A stretch of DNA of 64,000 nt from Thalassococcus sp. S3. Lineage in GTDB: Bacteria; Pseudomonadota; Alphaproteobacteria; Rhodobacterales; Rhodobacteraceae. Shown in pieces: positions 7,926 to 17,767 of the stretch; the first letter of the stretch is position 1, and every line of letters begins with the position of its first letter. The stretch covers positions 4,092,001 through 4,156,000 of the forward strand of contig NZ_CP022303.1 of NCBI RefSeq assembly GCF_004216475.1, given 5' to 3'. Position numbers and translations under genes: made by a program. The notes beneath the pieces are model-generated. The model saw only the letters and a list, made by a program, of their open reading frames with translations. It ran no database searches and was not told where the DNA came from.

Positions 7926-9315
7926 AGAACGCCGATACCGGCGGCCGCGGCATGTCATAGAGGCGAGAAATGGTGGCGGCGATGTCGAGCAACCGATGCT
8001 CGCCCCCTGCCTTGCCGACAAGTTGACCACCGATGGGAAGCCCTTGGCGGTCCAAGCCCAGCGGTAAGGTCACAACGGGCAATCCCAGCAGGGTGACCGG
8101 CGCGGTGAAGGTCGTCAGCGTGTCAAAGTATCCGACCTCCTCCCCGACGGCTTTGAACCCCGTATGATAGTCCCGGATACCCCCGCGATCGCTGTCAGGC
8201 GGGAGATGGGCGAACGGCGCAACAGGACAGACCGGCAGAAGGACGGCATCGAAGGCTTCCATTTGCTTTGTCCAAGTCTCCAATATGGTATCACGCGCCG
8301 CACATGCCCTTTCGTATCGCCTGCGATCCCTACGGTATCCCTCATGGATATGGGCCAGGAAGCGCGGCGAGCGTGCAGCTGCACCGCGTCCCGTAACCCT
8401 AGCGAGCATGCGGATGGGCCACGGCATCAGCCCCCCTGTCTCGTGGCCCATGATGTGACCAAAGACTTGATAAATCTCAGGCTCAAACAGCATCTCAAGC
8501 GGATCGCCCTTGACCTGCGCGCCATTGGCAAGCGAATCGCGCCGGACGTCGGCAAAGCGATTTGCGATGTCCTGATCCGTTGCTGGCCCCTTCTCGCCCG
8601 CCGTCCAGATCGCGAGGCTTGGTTTGTCATCTGACGCACTGGCAGTCTCACCCGATAGAACCTCCCAGATCAGCCTCAGATCATCAATGTTTCTTGCCAT
8701 GGGGCCAGGTCTTGCGAAGTGCGCAAGCCTTGCCCTGCCCTGCAGCATCCCGTCGTTGGGAACCTGCCCTTCGCCGGGGAGGAGCGAGCATATCCCGCAA
8801 AATGCAGCAGGCAGGCGGAGCGAACCGCTCAGATCGGCGCCCATGTCGATCAAGCTCATGCCGCTCGCCACAGCAGCGGCGCCACCACCGCTTGAGCCGC
8901 CACAGGTCCGTTCCAGATCCCAGGGGTTGTTGGTTCGGCCCAGCCTTGCATTGGATGTCTGAAAGTCCATCGCGTAAGGTGGCAGGGTTGTTTTGCCGAC
9001 AACGACAGCTCCGGCGTCCACAAGCCGCTCCACAACCGGAGCCGTGTATTCGGCGGGCTTGTCAGAGGCGCGATCCAGTCCAAAGCGCAACGGCTGATCT
9101 TTGACTGCGATCTGATCCTTAACCGTAATGGGCAGACCGTGGAGCGGCCCTTGACCCGGCACCGCCGGACGCTCGACAATGCTGTCGAAAGCGTTGATCC
9201 GCGGATTGAGATCAGCCCGGCGCGCTGTGATCGTGGCGAGCACGTTCTGAAACTCAAGCGTTCCGTTCGACAGATCCGAGACCAGCGCCCTGGCCGTGGT
9301 GATTTTTGCAGACAT
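7924..9315 (-). CDS. Amidase signature family hydrolase
   Basis: A 463-residue cytosolic amidase. The Ser-cisSer-Lys triad is in place: Lys66 in ITVKDQ, the GGSSGGG loop at 139-145, and nucleophile Ser165 in DLSGSLRLPAAFCG. The C-terminal half is typical of the non-GatA group (family length about 460-500). The downstream GTxG segment usually seen in GatA is replaced by SLLPGEGQVP. GGAGGGACGCG before ATG 9315 decides the start over another ATG five codons upstream. The substrate is unknown; the AraC-type regulator next upstream is on the same strand. Confidence 0.88.
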   Translation of the reverse strand: MSAKITTARALVSDLSNGTLEFQNVLATITARRADLNPRINAFDSIVERPAVPGQGPLHGLPITVKDQIAVKDQPLRFGLDRASDKPAEYTAPVVERLVDAGAVVVGKTTLPPYAMDFQTSNARLGRTNNPWDLERTCGGSSGGGAAAVASGMSLIDMGADLSGSLRLPAAFCGICSLLPGEGQVPNDGMLQGRARLAHFARPGPMARNIDDLRLIWEVLSGETASASDDKPSLAIWTAGEKGPATDQDIANRFADVRRDSLANGAQVKGDPLEMLFEPEIYQVFGHIMGHETGGLMPWPIRMLARVTGRGAAARSPRFLAHIHEGYRRDRRRYERACAARDTILETWTKQMEAFDAVLLPVCPVAPFAHLPPDSDRGGIRDYHTGFKAVGEEVGYFDTLTTFTAPVTLLGLPVVTLPLGLDRQGLPIGGQLVGKAGGEHRLLDIAATISRLYDMPRPPVSAF

Positions 9316-9361
9316 CGCGTCCCTCCGCATTCATTTCAGAGGCCGCGATATCCCGCGTCTG

Positions 9362-10258
9362 TCAGGCTTGCTGTTCCGTTCGTGCGGAATTGACCAGCGG
9401 GACGTATATCTGCGCCGAAGGCGTCTTCGGGGAGGGGATGCCGGCCGGCTGAAGATAGGTCTCGATCAGCCAGCCCGGTGCAATCTCAAGATCATGGGCG
9501 GGTAGTTCGTTTCGGCACGCCTTGTTCCAGGTCAGATGCAGATGATCAAACGGGCCGTAATGCATGAAGACCGCCCAGTCGCACGGGGGAACGTCAAAGC
9601 ATTCCCCATCCCAACCAAGCGTGGGTCTTGACGTAAAAAGACCGCCGAACCACGCCCTTGCATCAGGATCGTTGAACGCCGATGGCCCTCTCTCGAAGGC
9701 GCCGCAGGGTGAAAGAAGATCTGGCCCTGCCCGGGCAACGAGATCGGCAAATCCCGCACCCAAGGCAGCCTGATCGGGAAAAAAGACACCGTCAAATGCA
9801 CCAGGCTGGGGGCGCAGCAACAGCCACACGGACGGCAACGGAAGAATATCCATTTCCATGATCGGCGCATGACCACGGATCGGTTTCAAAAACGGACGGG
9901 GATCGTCGCTTTCGGCCAGGATCGCCGCACCACCGCCGCGCTGAAAGTCAGACGGGGATTGGCCGAAATGCTGGCGAAAGGCGCGTGAAAAGGCACTATG
10001 CGTCTGAAACCCACATGCAAGGGCGATTTGAATCAACGGCTCGGGCCGGGGCGCCAGAAGCATGTTGGCGCCGCGTTCCAGCCGTCGGCGCCGGATGTAT
10101 CCGGCAACCGACTCTCCCGTCGCATCCAGAAAAAGCCGCTGAAAGTGAAAGGGTGACAGATATCCCGCCTCTGCCACCCTCTCGATCGGCAGGCTCTCAT
10201 CGAGCTTTGCCTCGATCAGGCGAACAGCGCGTGCAACGGCTTCACTGCGGCGCGACAT
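9362..10258 (-). CDS. AraC family regulator with GyrI-like effector domain
   Basis: A 298-residue regulator with the DNA-binding domain first. Two helix-turn-helix units fill residues 1-105: IERVAEAGYLSPFHFQRLF and IQIALACGFQTHSAFSRAFRQHFGQSPSDF. Residues about 130-290 look like a GyrI/Rob-type effector-binding domain, which usually binds small hydrophobic compounds. The amidase gene lies 46 bp downstream on the same strand and may be a target or partner. The ligand is not predictable. Confidence 0.87.
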   Translation of the reverse strand: MSRRSEAVARAVRLIEAKLDESLPIERVAEAGYLSPFHFQRLFLDATGESVAGYIRRRRLERGANMLLAPRPEPLIQIALACGFQTHSAFSRAFRQHFGQSPSDFQRGGGAAILAESDDPRPFLKPIRGHAPIMEMDILPLPSVWLLLRPQPGAFDGVFFPDQAALGAGFADLVARAGPDLLSPCGAFERGPSAFNDPDARAWFGGLFTSRPTLGWDGECFDVPPCDWAVFMHYGPFDHLHLTWNKACRNELPAHDLEIAPGWLIETYLQPAGIPSPKTPSAQIYVPLVNSARTEQQA

Positions 10259-10290
10259 GTCCGGCCCTTATCGTCGGCCAAAAACGCGCT

Positions 10291-11274
10291 TCAAGGGGCG
10301 TGGGCTTCGATGAAATCAACAATGGCAGGAACAAGATCCGGGTGGAGCGGCAGATCGGGATCGGTATATGTGACAAAGGGCTGACCAGGCTGATCCGTTT
10401 TCAGCATATGGGTCCCGTCAACCAGATCCACTCTTTTCGCCTGAGGCATCGCCTTCATCAGCATGTCGGCATCCGTGGGCGTCACCTGGATGTCATGATC
10501 GCCCTGCACAACCAGGGCCGGCTTGGTCCATTGCTTGGCCAGGGCGAGAGGATCATAGCTGAAGAGATCAATCATGTAGCGTTGAAGGCCCGGCGCAAAG
10601 AGTGCCTGCAGCTGCAGGGGGATTGTCTCCACATCCCGTGTCTGACCCGCTTCAAGATCGGCCACAACGGAAGACAGTTCTGGCATCAGCGGGGCCATGG
10701 CCGGGTTCTGGCTCATCTGATAGAGAAGGATCTGCCCCGTTGGACGTCCGCCCGTCGCAAGCAGGATCACCCCGCAAAGCGAAAGCGGGGCATCCATCGC
10801 TGCGGCAAGTGCGACCAATCCACCTTCGGAATGGCCCGTCAACCAGACACAGGGCGCCAGATCGCTTGCGGCCCTGATCCAGTCCCGTGCATCATCTGCG
10901 TATTTCGCGATTGTGACATCGTTCGGATCGGCTATGGCCGCCTCGCTCCCGAAAAAACCGCGCTTGTCGACCCGAAGCGAGGCAACGCCCACCTTCGCCA
11001 TGTCTTCGGCCAGCAGGCGATAGGTGTTGGACTGCAAACCGGCTTGAAACCCGTTACCGTCCCGATCAATCGGGCCTGACCCCGGTATGATCACAAGAAC
11101 ATGCTCCGCGTTTTCCACGGGGATCGCCTCGCCCTCAAGAGGGCCCGACGGGCCTGCGATCTGGATCGTTTTGGCGGTCGATGGGTTTGGGACCATGACC
11201 AGCACGGACAACGCAAAGAGGGTCGTTCTGACAATCCTGCTGAACATCAGTTCGGACGTTTTGGCATTTCTCAA
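10291..11274 (-). CDS. Alpha/beta hydrolase, exported
   Basis: A 327-residue serine hydrolase. The nucleophile elbow is GHSEGG near residue 150, after the oxyanion strand VLVIIPGSGPIDRDGN. The N-terminus (SRIVRTTLFALSVLVMVP, ending PSTA before K) is a likely signal peptide. The best start is TTG at 11274: GGAGGA lies eight bases upstream, whereas the first in-frame ATG (11247) has no ribosome site. It is similar in layout to dienelactone-hydrolase-like and CocE-like secreted hydrolases. The substrate is unknown. The following AraC gene is on the same strand, 32 bp away. Confidence 0.82.
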   Translation of the reverse strand: MRNAKTSELMFSRIVRTTLFALSVLVMVPNPSTAKTIQIAGPSGPLEGEAIPVENAEHVLVIIPGSGPIDRDGNGFQAGLQSNTYRLLAEDMAKVGVASLRVDKRGFFGSEAAIADPNDVTIAKYADDARDWIRAASDLAPCVWLTGHSEGGLVALAAAMDAPLSLCGVILLATGGRPTGQILLYQMSQNPAMAPLMPELSSVVADLEAGQTRDVETIPLQLQALFAPGLQRYMIDLFSYDPLALAKQWTKPALVVQGDHDIQVTPTDADMLMKAMPQAKRVDLVDGTHMLKTDQPGQPFVTYTDPDLPLHPDLVPAIVDFIEAHAP

Positions 11275-11416
11275 CGCGGCGGTCCTCCAAGCCTGGTCTC
11301 GTGCTCGTTTCCAGAAGATTTCGCAGCTCGCGGATAGGCTAGCATCGCCCCCAACAAGTTAACATCGAAGCGGCCCAACACAACCGCGGCCCACTCAAAA
11401 TCAGCCGATCGGATCG

Positions 11417-11875
11417 TCAAACCGGCAGAGCTGTCGTTTTGAACACCGTTCGCAGCGCGAATGAGCTTTGCATCTGGGCGACACCGGGCAATCGGGCGAG
11501 ATATTGGCGATGGATCCGAGCAAAATCCTCGGTGTTTTCGGCAACGACCTTAAGAATGTAATCCGCACTTCCCGCCATCAGATGGCATTCCAGCACATCC
11601 GGGATGCGGGCCACCGCCTTCTCAAAAGCGTCCAGAACCTCGTCAGCTTGGCCCTGCAACGTGATCTCGACGAAGACCGTCGTTGGAACCCCCAGCTTGC
11701 GTGGGTCCAGCAGCGCAACGTAGTCGCGGATAAATCCCTCGCTCTCAAGCCGCTGCACACGTCTATGACAGGCCGATGGAGACAGGTTGACCTGTTCGGA
11801 GAGTTCCGCGTTGGACATCCGCCCGCGCCGTTGCAAAGCCGACAGGATGCGCCGGTCAATCGTATCAAGGATCAT
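11417..11875 (-). CDS. Lrp/AsnC family regulator, probable activator of ald
   Basis: A 152-residue protein with an AsnC-type helix-turn-helix (DTIDRRILSALQRRGRMSNAELSEQVNLSPSACHRRVQRL, residues 3-42 in outline) and a C-terminal RAM ligand domain (HLMAGSADYILKV). The frame can start at TTG 11884, but ATG 11875 gives the conserved N-terminus. It is divergent from alanine dehydrogenase; in Rhizobium and Mycobacterium the Lrp-type AldR beside ald controls it in response to alanine. The same role here is an inference from position. Confidence 0.88.
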   Translation of the reverse strand: MILDTIDRRILSALQRRGRMSNAELSEQVNLSPSACHRRVQRLESEGFIRDYVALLDPRKLGVPTTVFVEITLQGQADEVLDAFEKAVARIPDVLECHLMAGSADYILKVVAENTEDFARIHRQYLARLPGVAQMQSSFALRTVFKTTALPV

Positions 11876-11878
11876 TGT

Positions 11879-11964
11879 ACGCAAAACCTTTGCGTGAATG
11901 GGTAGCTATGCCGGAGACTATTCGAACAAATGCCATCTATGCGAGTAGAATTTCCCAAGAAATT
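11879..11964. promoter_or_regulatory. ald/regulator intergenic inverted repeats
   Basis: Two perfect inverted repeats lie between the divergent genes: ACGCAAA-ACC-TTTGCGT at 11879-11895, next to the regulator start, and AATTTC-CCAA-GAAATT at 11949-11964, about 55 bp before ald. Lrp-type proteins bind such short imperfect palindromes in arrays, so both are candidate operators. Confidence 0.5.
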
Positions 11965-12017
11965 GCATTGGAAAGGCGCGACTTATGGCCTGCGACCGAC
12001 AGGAGGAGAGCTGCGCC

Positions 12018-13136
12018 ATGAAAATCGGATGCCCCAAAGAGATCAAGCCACAGGAATTCCGCGTCGGCATGACCCCGAACGCCGCACGGGAGGCCATCGC
12101 CCATGGCCATGAGGTCCTCGTCCAGACGAGCGCTGGTTTGGGCGCTGGATTTTCCGATGAAGACTATATCTCCGCCGGGGCCCGGATCCTGGACAGCGCG
12201 GAGGAGGTTTTCGCAACCGCGGACATGATCGTGAAGGTGAAGGAGCCGCAGGCTGTCGAGCGCAAGATGTTGCGCGAAGGCCAGCTTCTCTTCACCTATC
12301 TTCACCTCGCGCCCGACCCGGATCAGACCCATGACCTTCTGGCATCGGGCTGCACCGCGATTGCTTACGAGACAGTGACCGACGCGTCGGGGGGGTTGCC
12401 CCTGCTCGCCCCGATGTCCGAGGTTGCGGGCAAGCTGGCCCCGCAGGTTGGCGCCTGGACGCTGCAAAAAGCCAATGGCGGGCGGGGCGTCCTGATGGGC
12501 GGCGTACCCGGCGTCGGGCCCGCCCGTGTCGTTGTGATCGGGGGTGGCGTCGTGGGCACGCATGCCGCGCGTGTCGCGGCCGGCATGGGGGCGGATGTAA
12601 CGGTTCTGGACCGGTCCCTGCCCCGGATGAGATATCTTGACGACGTCTTCGGTGGGCAGTTCAAGACAAGCTTTGCCAGCGCAGGCAACACCGCAGAACT
12701 GGTGGCTGAGGCCGACATGGTCGTTGGCGCGGTTCTCATCCCCGGGGCAGCGGCACCGAAGCTCGTCACACGGGATCAGCTCTCTACGATGAAGCCCGGT
12801 GCGGCGATCGTCGATGTGGCCATTGACCAGGGCGGCTGTTTCGAAACCTCACGCGCAACCACCCACCAGGATCCGATCTACGACGTCGACGGCATTATGC
12901 ACTATTGCGTTGCCAACATGCCCGGCGCGGTCGCGCGAACCTCCACGATTGCGCTTGGCAATGCGACCATGCCGTTTCTGCTGGCGCTGGCGGACAAGGG
13001 CTGGAAGACCGCCTGCCTGGAAGATCCGCACCTGATGGCGGGCTTGAACGTTCATGCCGGGCAACTGACATATTATGCCGTTGGCAAAGCACTTGGGCTA
13101 GACGTTGTCTCACCCCAGGTCATCGTCAAAACCTGA
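12018..13136 (+). CDS. ald: Alanine dehydrogenase
   Basis: A 372-residue cytosolic enzyme that interconverts L-alanine and pyruvate plus ammonia with NAD. The N-terminal [20 protein letters not shown] carries the substrate-contacting Arg and the Lys-rich motif (KVKEPQ near 74-79). The Rossmann segment [15 protein letters not shown] is near 168-182. Length matches the family. AGGAGGAG lies eight bases upstream of ATG; the frame is open further 5' without a site. The divergent Lrp-type gene is the likely regulator, and a hairpin at 13175-13215 closes the transcript. Confidence 0.97.
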   Translation: MKIGCPKEIKPQEFRVGMTPNAAREAIAHGHEVLVQTSAGLGAGFSDEDYISAGARILDSAEEVFATADMIVKVKEPQAVERKMLREGQLLFTYLHLAPDPDQTHDLLASGCTAIAYETVTDASGGLPLLAPMSEVAGKLAPQVGAWTLQKANGGRGVLMGGVPGVGPARVVVIGGGVVGTHAARVAAGMGADVTVLDRSLPRMRYLDDVFGGQFKTSFASAGNTAELVAEADMVVGAVLIPGAAAPKLVTRDQLSTMKPGAAIVDVAIDQGGCFETSRATTHQDPIYDVDGIMHYCVANMPGAVARTSTIALGNATMPFLLALADKGWKTACLEDPHLMAGLNVHAGQLTYYAVGKALGLDVVSPQVIVKT

Positions 13137-13174
13137 CCCTTATCGCTATCCGGCCCTGATGTGCCGGACGTCCC

Positions 13175-13215
13175 GGGTCATGCCTCCAATCGTCCCCTGT
13201 TCGGGGGCATGACCC
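13175..13215. terminator. Bidirectional hairpin between ald and mscL
   Basis: GGGTCATGCC at 13175-13184 is exactly complementary to GGCATGACCC at 13206-13215, with an inner CCCC/GGGG pair in the loop. It sits between two convergent genes, 39 bp after ald and 14 bp after mscL. There is no clear T run, so termination may be partly structural. Confidence 0.6.
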
Positions 13216-13228
13216 ACCCTTTGTTCGC

Positions 13229-13660
13229 TCAATCCTGAGCTTTCAGTGCATCCCGGATTTCAAGCAGGACCTCCAGTTCGCTTGGGCCGGACGGCGCCTC
13301 CTCGGCTGGGGTCTCCTCGTCACGCTCGGCCGCTTCCTTGATCCGGTTGACCATCTTGACGAGGATGAAGACCACGAAAGCCACGATCATGAAATTGATC
13401 ACGGCCATCAGAAACTTGCCGATCGCAAAAACCGGCACTCCGGCCTCCACCGCTGCCTCGACCGAGGCAAAGCTGCCTTCGCCCAGAACGTAGAACCAGC
13501 CGGAAAAGTCGATCCCGCCGGTGAAAAGCGCGATGATCGGATTGATCAGGTCACCCACCAGCGATGTCACGATTGCCGTAAAGGCTGCGCCGATGATGAT
13601 CCCGACGGCCATGTCCATGACATTGCCCTTCGCGATGAAGTCCTTGAACTCCTGTATCAT
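13229..13660 (-). CDS. mscL: Large-conductance mechanosensitive channel
   Basis: A 143-residue inner-membrane channel that opens on hypo-osmotic shock. It begins [31 protein letters not shown], the classic N-terminal helix and TM1 of MscL, with TM2 near 75-100 ([18 protein letters not shown]) and a charged, Glu-rich C-terminal helix. GGGGA lies seven bases upstream of ATG 13660; the frame is open upstream but the extra residues do not match the family. Confidence 0.96.
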   Translation of the reverse strand: MIQEFKDFIAKGNVMDMAVGIIIGAAFTAIVTSLVGDLINPIIALFTGGIDFSGWFYVLGEGSFASVEAAVEAGVPVFAIGKFLMAVINFMIVAFVVFILVKMVNRIKEAAERDEETPAEEAPSGPSELEVLLEIRDALKAQD

Positions 13661-13812
13661 AATGAATTCCCCGTCTGTTGGCTTGCCGCCGCGCACCCCA
13701 TCTGTGCGCGGCCTCACAAGGGTTAGCACGCCAACGAACAGAACCAACTCTGTTTTTTCGAACCGCAAGGTTTAGTTAGATGCGGTACATTTACCCCAGA
13801 AGGAGCGCCCAG

Positions 13813-14511
13813 ATGGCCGATCTCTCCGCTTTTCCGATCACGCAGAAATGGCCTGCCCAGGATCCTTCGGTGATCCAACTTTACTCGTTCCCGACACCAA
13901 ATGGCGTGAAGATCTCGATCGCGCTTGAAGAGATGGGCCTGCCCTATGAGGCGCATAAGGTCACGCTGGCGGATGCGGACGTCAAAAGTCCTGAGTTCCT
14001 GTCATTGAACCCCAACAACAAGATCCCCGCGATCATTGATCCCAACGGGCCGGAGGGCGCACCGCTCGGGCTGTTCGAAAGCGGGGCGATCCTTATCTAC
14101 CTCGCCGAAAAGACAGGCCAGTTCATCGGCGAAACCGCGACCGAAAAAGCCCAGATCATCCAGTGGCTGATGTTTCAGATGGGCGGTCTGGGTCCGATGC
14201 TGGGGCAGCTTGGCTTCTTCTACAAATTCGCAGGGTCCGAGATCGAAGATCCGCGCCCGCGCCAGAGATACATCGACGAAGCCAAGCGGCTTCTTTCAGT
14301 CCTCGAGACGCGCCTTGAGGGGCGTGACTGGGTGATGGGGTCCTATTCCATCGCGGACATGGCGATTGCGCCATGGCTTCGTGCGCTGGATTTCTACGGC
14401 GCCAAAGAGGTGCTGGGCTGGGCGGATCACGAGAACCTGGTGGCCTATCTTGATCGCTTTACGGCCCGGCCCGCCGTTCAGAAAGGTCTTGTCACCCCGC
14501 CAAGAGACTGA
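13813..14511 (+). CDS. Glutathione S-transferase, YghU/YfcG-like
   Basis: A 232-residue cytosolic transferase. The thioredoxin-like N-domain holds IQLYSFPTPNGVKISIALEEMGLPYE (residues about 22-47), NPNNKIPAI with the cis-Pro, and FESGAILIYLAEK. The C-terminal helical domain has SIADMAIAPW. This pattern fits the Nu-class (YghU/YfcG), which uses Thr/Asn for glutathione or its disulfide and often has disulfide-bond reductase activity. AAGGAG precedes the start. Single gene, divergent from mscL. Confidence 0.9.
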   Translation: MADLSAFPITQKWPAQDPSVIQLYSFPTPNGVKISIALEEMGLPYEAHKVTLADADVKSPEFLSLNPNNKIPAIIDPNGPEGAPLGLFESGAILIYLAEKTGQFIGETATEKAQIIQWLMFQMGGLGPMLGQLGFFYKFAGSEIEDPRPRQRYIDEAKRLLSVLETRLEGRDWVMGSYSIADMAIAPWLRALDFYGAKEVLGWADHENLVAYLDRFTARPAVQKGLVTPPRD

Positions 14512-14528
14512 CGCCCGACCCGATGGGA

Positions 14529-14978
14529 TTAGCCGGGCAGCGTCCCGGACAAGACATAGCGGAGGATGTCGACCACCTGGCTCGGCTCCTCCGCCACGGC
14601 GAGCGCTGCGGCATCGACCTCTTTGAGCGCATGGGCATGCTGCTCTCCGTGCAGGATGATCAGCGACTTACCAAGCGCGGCGGCATATCCGGCATCAAAG
14701 GCGGCGTTCCATTGTTTGTACTGGTCCCCGAACCGGACAACGACAATGTCGGCATCGGAAAGGCCCTTGCGCATCCGGATCGCATTCACCATGGCCCCTT
14801 TGTGATCGTGCCAGTATTTGCGATCCTCAGAACCCAGTATCGCAACGCCGCAATCATCGCTGGCGGCATGATCGGTCACAGGTCCGGAGAAGCTGACATC
14901 CAGACCCTGGGCGCCGTCCTTGATCTGCTCTCTCCACTCGGTGTGGATCTCACCCGAGAGATATACGTTCAACGTCAT
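14529..14978 (-). CDS. ytoQ: YtoQ family protein
   Basis: A 149-residue protein that starts MTLNVYLSGEIHTEWREQI and contains FSGPVTDHAASDDCG and AMVNAIRMRKGLSDADIVVVRFGDQYKQWNAAFD. This is the conserved YtoQ family, with a nucleoside 2-deoxyribosyltransferase-like fold, but its reaction is not established. GGAGG lies before ATG 14978; residues further upstream in the frame are not part of the family. It follows pheT on the same strand, about 70 bp away. Confidence 0.85.
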   Translation of the reverse strand: MTLNVYLSGEIHTEWREQIKDGAQGLDVSFSGPVTDHAASDDCGVAILGSEDRKYWHDHKGAMVNAIRMRKGLSDADIVVVRFGDQYKQWNAAFDAGYAAALGKSLIILHGEQHAHALKEVDAAALAVAEEPSQVVDILRYVLSGTLPG

Positions 14979-15050
14979 GCCAACCTCCATCATTGCAGCG
15001 CCGGCCTGAGATAACATTCAAACGGTGCAGGTCCAGGTCCGGCAAACCCG

Positions 15051-17450
15051 TTATCCGCGTAGAACTCCGCCCGTTGCCTTGGTCACCTTGTCGACGATCT
15101 TGGCGCTGACGGCTTCGATCTCGGCCTCTTTCAACGTGGCCTCTTTCGGCTGCAGGCGTACGGTGACGGCAAGGGACTTTTTGCCGTCCCCCACTGATCC
15201 GCCGATGAATTCGTCAAAGACATGGACGTCAGCGATCAACGCCTTGTCCGCCCCCGCCGCGGCGTTGACCAATGTCAGGGCTTCCACGTCAGCATCGACC
15301 ACAAAGGCAAAGTCACGCTCCACCGGTTGCAGATCCGCAAGTTCAAGCGCCGGGCGGGTCGCGGCTGCCTTACGGGGCTGCGGGACCTCGTCCGGCCGGA
15401 TCGTGAATGCCATCGCAGGACCCTTCACATCCATCTTTTCCAAGATGCGGGGATGCAGTTCGCCGAAAAGGCCCAGCACCTTCTTGGGTCCGAGACAGAT
15501 CTTGCCGTGCCGCCCCGGGTGCCACCAATCCGGGGCGCCTCGCAAGATCTGCACCTTGGTCGGCGCACCGATTGCGGCCAGGACGGCTTCGGCATCCGCC
15601 TTGGCGTCGAACACATCGACAGGCCGGCTTGCACCAAGAACATCCTTGGGTCCCGTGTGACCAACCAACAGGCCGGTGATCAGCAGGTGCTGCTCGCCCG
15701 GCTCACCCCCGTCGAAGGCGGGCCCGACTTCAAAAAGGGCCATATCGTTGATGCCACGCGCTTGGTTCCGTGACGCTGCCTGAAGCAGGCCCGGCAGAAG
15801 CGCGGGGCGCATATGGCTCATCTCGGAGGAGATCGGGTTTTCGAGCCGCGTTGCATCTTCACCGCCACCAAACAAGGCGGCGGATGCCTGATCGATGAAG
15901 GAATAGCTGATGCATTCGTTATAGCCGAGTGCCGCGCAGGTGCGCCGCGCGGCCTGTTCGCGCCGCTGTTTCAGCGTCATCACGGGCTGCGGCACGCCAG
16001 CGGTGACCCGTGGCAGCGGCTTTCCCTCAAGCTTGGTCAGCGATGCGATGCGGGCGACTTCCTCGACCAGATCGGCCTCGCCCTGTATATCCGGCCGCCA
16101 AGACGGAACATGCGCCATGTCCCCTTCAAGCTTGAACCCAAGAGCGGTCAGGGTCTGGCGCTGATCCGCTTCGGGGATCTCCATGCCAACGAGGCTTTGC
16201 ACCCGCGCGGCATCGAGGCGATATGCGCGCGCCGTCTCGGGCAGTTTGCCCGTAACCACGACCTCGGACGCTTCACCCCCGGCGTGATCAAGGATCATCC
16301 GGGTGGCCGCCTCGATCCCGACCGGTGTCCAGAGCGGATCGATCCCACGTTCAAAGCGGTAGCGGGCATCGGAATTGATCTTGAGGGCGCGACCGGTATA
16401 GGCCGTGCGGATCGGATCGAAATAGGCCGCTTCAAGAAAGACATTCTCCGTCTGCTCGGTCACGCCGGTCGGCAGACCACCCATCACGCCTGCAATGCTC
16501 TCGACCCCTTCGGCGTCTGAGATCAGCGTCATGTCGGGCTCGAACGCGTATTCCTTCTCATCCAGCCCAACAAGCGTTTCGCCGCCCTGGGCCCGGTGGA
16601 CACGCAGCGCATTGCCCGCGATTTTATCGGCGTCGAAGACATGCAGAGGGCGGTTGCGGTCGTATGTGTAGAAGTTGGTGACGTCCACCAGAAAGGAGAT
16701 CGGGCGCAACCCGATGGCGCGCAGGGCGTCTTGCAGCCAGGCGGGGCTGGGGCCGTTTTTCACGCCGCGGATAAGCCGACCGTAAAAGACCGGGCATTGA
16801 TCCTGCGTATCCGCATCGATGCTGACGCTGACGGGGCACGGGAAAACACCAGGCACCGGCGCAATATCCGTTGTCTTCAGCGTGCCGAGCCCTCGCGCGG
16901 CCAGATCGCGCGCAATGCCATGGACGCCCAGCGCGTCGGGACGGTTCGGGGTGATCGCGATCTCGATCACGGGATCGACCTTGGCAGGCCGATTGGCCGC
17001 GAGCCAATCGGCAAAGCTCTCGCCGACCTCTCCCGATGGCAATTCGATGATGCCGTCATGCTCGTCGCTGAGCTCCATCTCCCGCTCGGACGCCATCATG
17101 CCGAAGCTTTCGATACCCCGGATCTTGCCCACACTGATGGTGGTGTCGATGCCGGGCACGTAGACGCCGGGCTTGGCCACCACGACGGTGATACCCGCAC
17201 GGGCATTGGGCGCCCCACAGATGATCTGTTTCACACCCTCGTCGGTGTCGACCTGACAAACGCGCAGACGATCGGCATCGGGGTGCTTTTCGGCTTCCAG
17301 CACCTTGCCGATGGTAAAGTCGCGAAGGCGCGCGGCCGGGTTCGAGATCTCCTCGACCTCGAGCCCCAGATCGGTGAGCGTTTCGGCGATCTCGTCCACG
17401 GAGGCGTCGGTGTCGAGATGCGTCTTCAGCCAGGAAAGCGTGAATTTCAT
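15051..17450 (-). CDS. pheT: Phenylalanine-tRNA ligase beta subunit
   Basis: A 799-residue subunit of the (alpha-beta)2 enzyme that charges tRNA-Phe. Domain order is standard: N-terminal MKFTLSWLKTHLDTDASVDEIAETLTDLGLEVEEI, EMAP-like tRNA-binding domain (about 40-150), B3/B4 editing region (about 200-370), B5, and C-terminal anticodon-binding FDX-ACB domain (about 705-799, with VDADVEALTLVNAAA). Unusually it is separated from pheS by three small membrane-protein genes, all on the same strand. Confidence 0.97.
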   Translation of the reverse strand: MKFTLSWLKTHLDTDASVDEIAETLTDLGLEVEEISNPAARLRDFTIGKVLEAEKHPDADRLRVCQVDTDEGVKQIICGAPNARAGITVVVAKPGVYVPGIDTTISVGKIRGIESFGMMASEREMELSDEHDGIIELPSGEVGESFADWLAANRPAKVDPVIEIAITPNRPDALGVHGIARDLAARGLGTLKTTDIAPVPGVFPCPVSVSIDADTQDQCPVFYGRLIRGVKNGPSPAWLQDALRAIGLRPISFLVDVTNFYTYDRNRPLHVFDADKIAGNALRVHRAQGGETLVGLDEKEYAFEPDMTLISDAEGVESIAGVMGGLPTGVTEQTENVFLEAAYFDPIRTAYTGRALKINSDARYRFERGIDPLWTPVGIEAATRMILDHAGGEASEVVVTGKLPETARAYRLDAARVQSLVGMEIPEADQRQTLTALGFKLEGDMAHVPSWRPDIQGEADLVEEVARIASLTKLEGKPLPRVTAGVPQPVMTLKQRREQAARRTCAALGYNECISYSFIDQASAALFGGGEDATRLENPISSEMSHMRPALLPGLLQAASRNQARGINDMALFEVGPAFDGGEPGEQHLLITGLLVGHTGPKDVLGASRPVDVFDAKADAEAVLAAIGAPTKVQILRGAPDWWHPGRHGKICLGPKKVLGLFGELHPRILEKMDVKGPAMAFTIRPDEVPQPRKAAATRPALELADLQPVERDFAFVVDADVEALTLVNAAAGADKALIADVHVFDEFIGGSVGDGKKSLAVTVRLQPKEATLKEAEIEAVSAKIVDKVTKATGGVLRG

Positions 17451-17524
17451 GTAGGTGCCCCAAGCGTGCCGTATTGCGTTTGCGGCGGTTTATCCGAAGG
17501 GCGGCACGGGGGGAAGAGGTGTGG

Positions 17525-17728
17525 TCACCTGCCTTTGGTTTTCGCCCGCAGCCAGAGGCTGACGCCAATGGCCGGCAGAAGGATGATCGACCAGCCGATG
17601 GCATTGATGCGGGTGAGGCGCCATTTGGTTTCGGTATCGAGCATGTCGGAGCGCCAGAGCCCGATATGGGCGAGGACAATGATACCCAGGAGTATGCAGG
17701 CGGCGATGAGGTTGCGGTGTTTTTTCAT
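17525..17728 (-). CDS. Small two-helix membrane protein, paralogue A
   Basis: A 67-residue protein with two transmembrane helices (residues 7-24 and 43-61). It shares the pattern G-I-I-VLAH-x-LWR-x-x-M and then INxIGWS with the 65-residue protein at 18342-18539, so the two are paralogues. It lies between pheT and the 193-residue membrane protein. Function unknown. Confidence 0.65.
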   Translation of the reverse strand: MKKHRNLIAACILLGIIVLAHIGLWRSDMLDTETKWRLTRINAIGWSIILLPAIGVSLWLRAKTKGR

Positions 17729-17767
17729 CCGGGGGGCCTCCTCGGGCCCTTGCGGCCCCTCGTCGGG

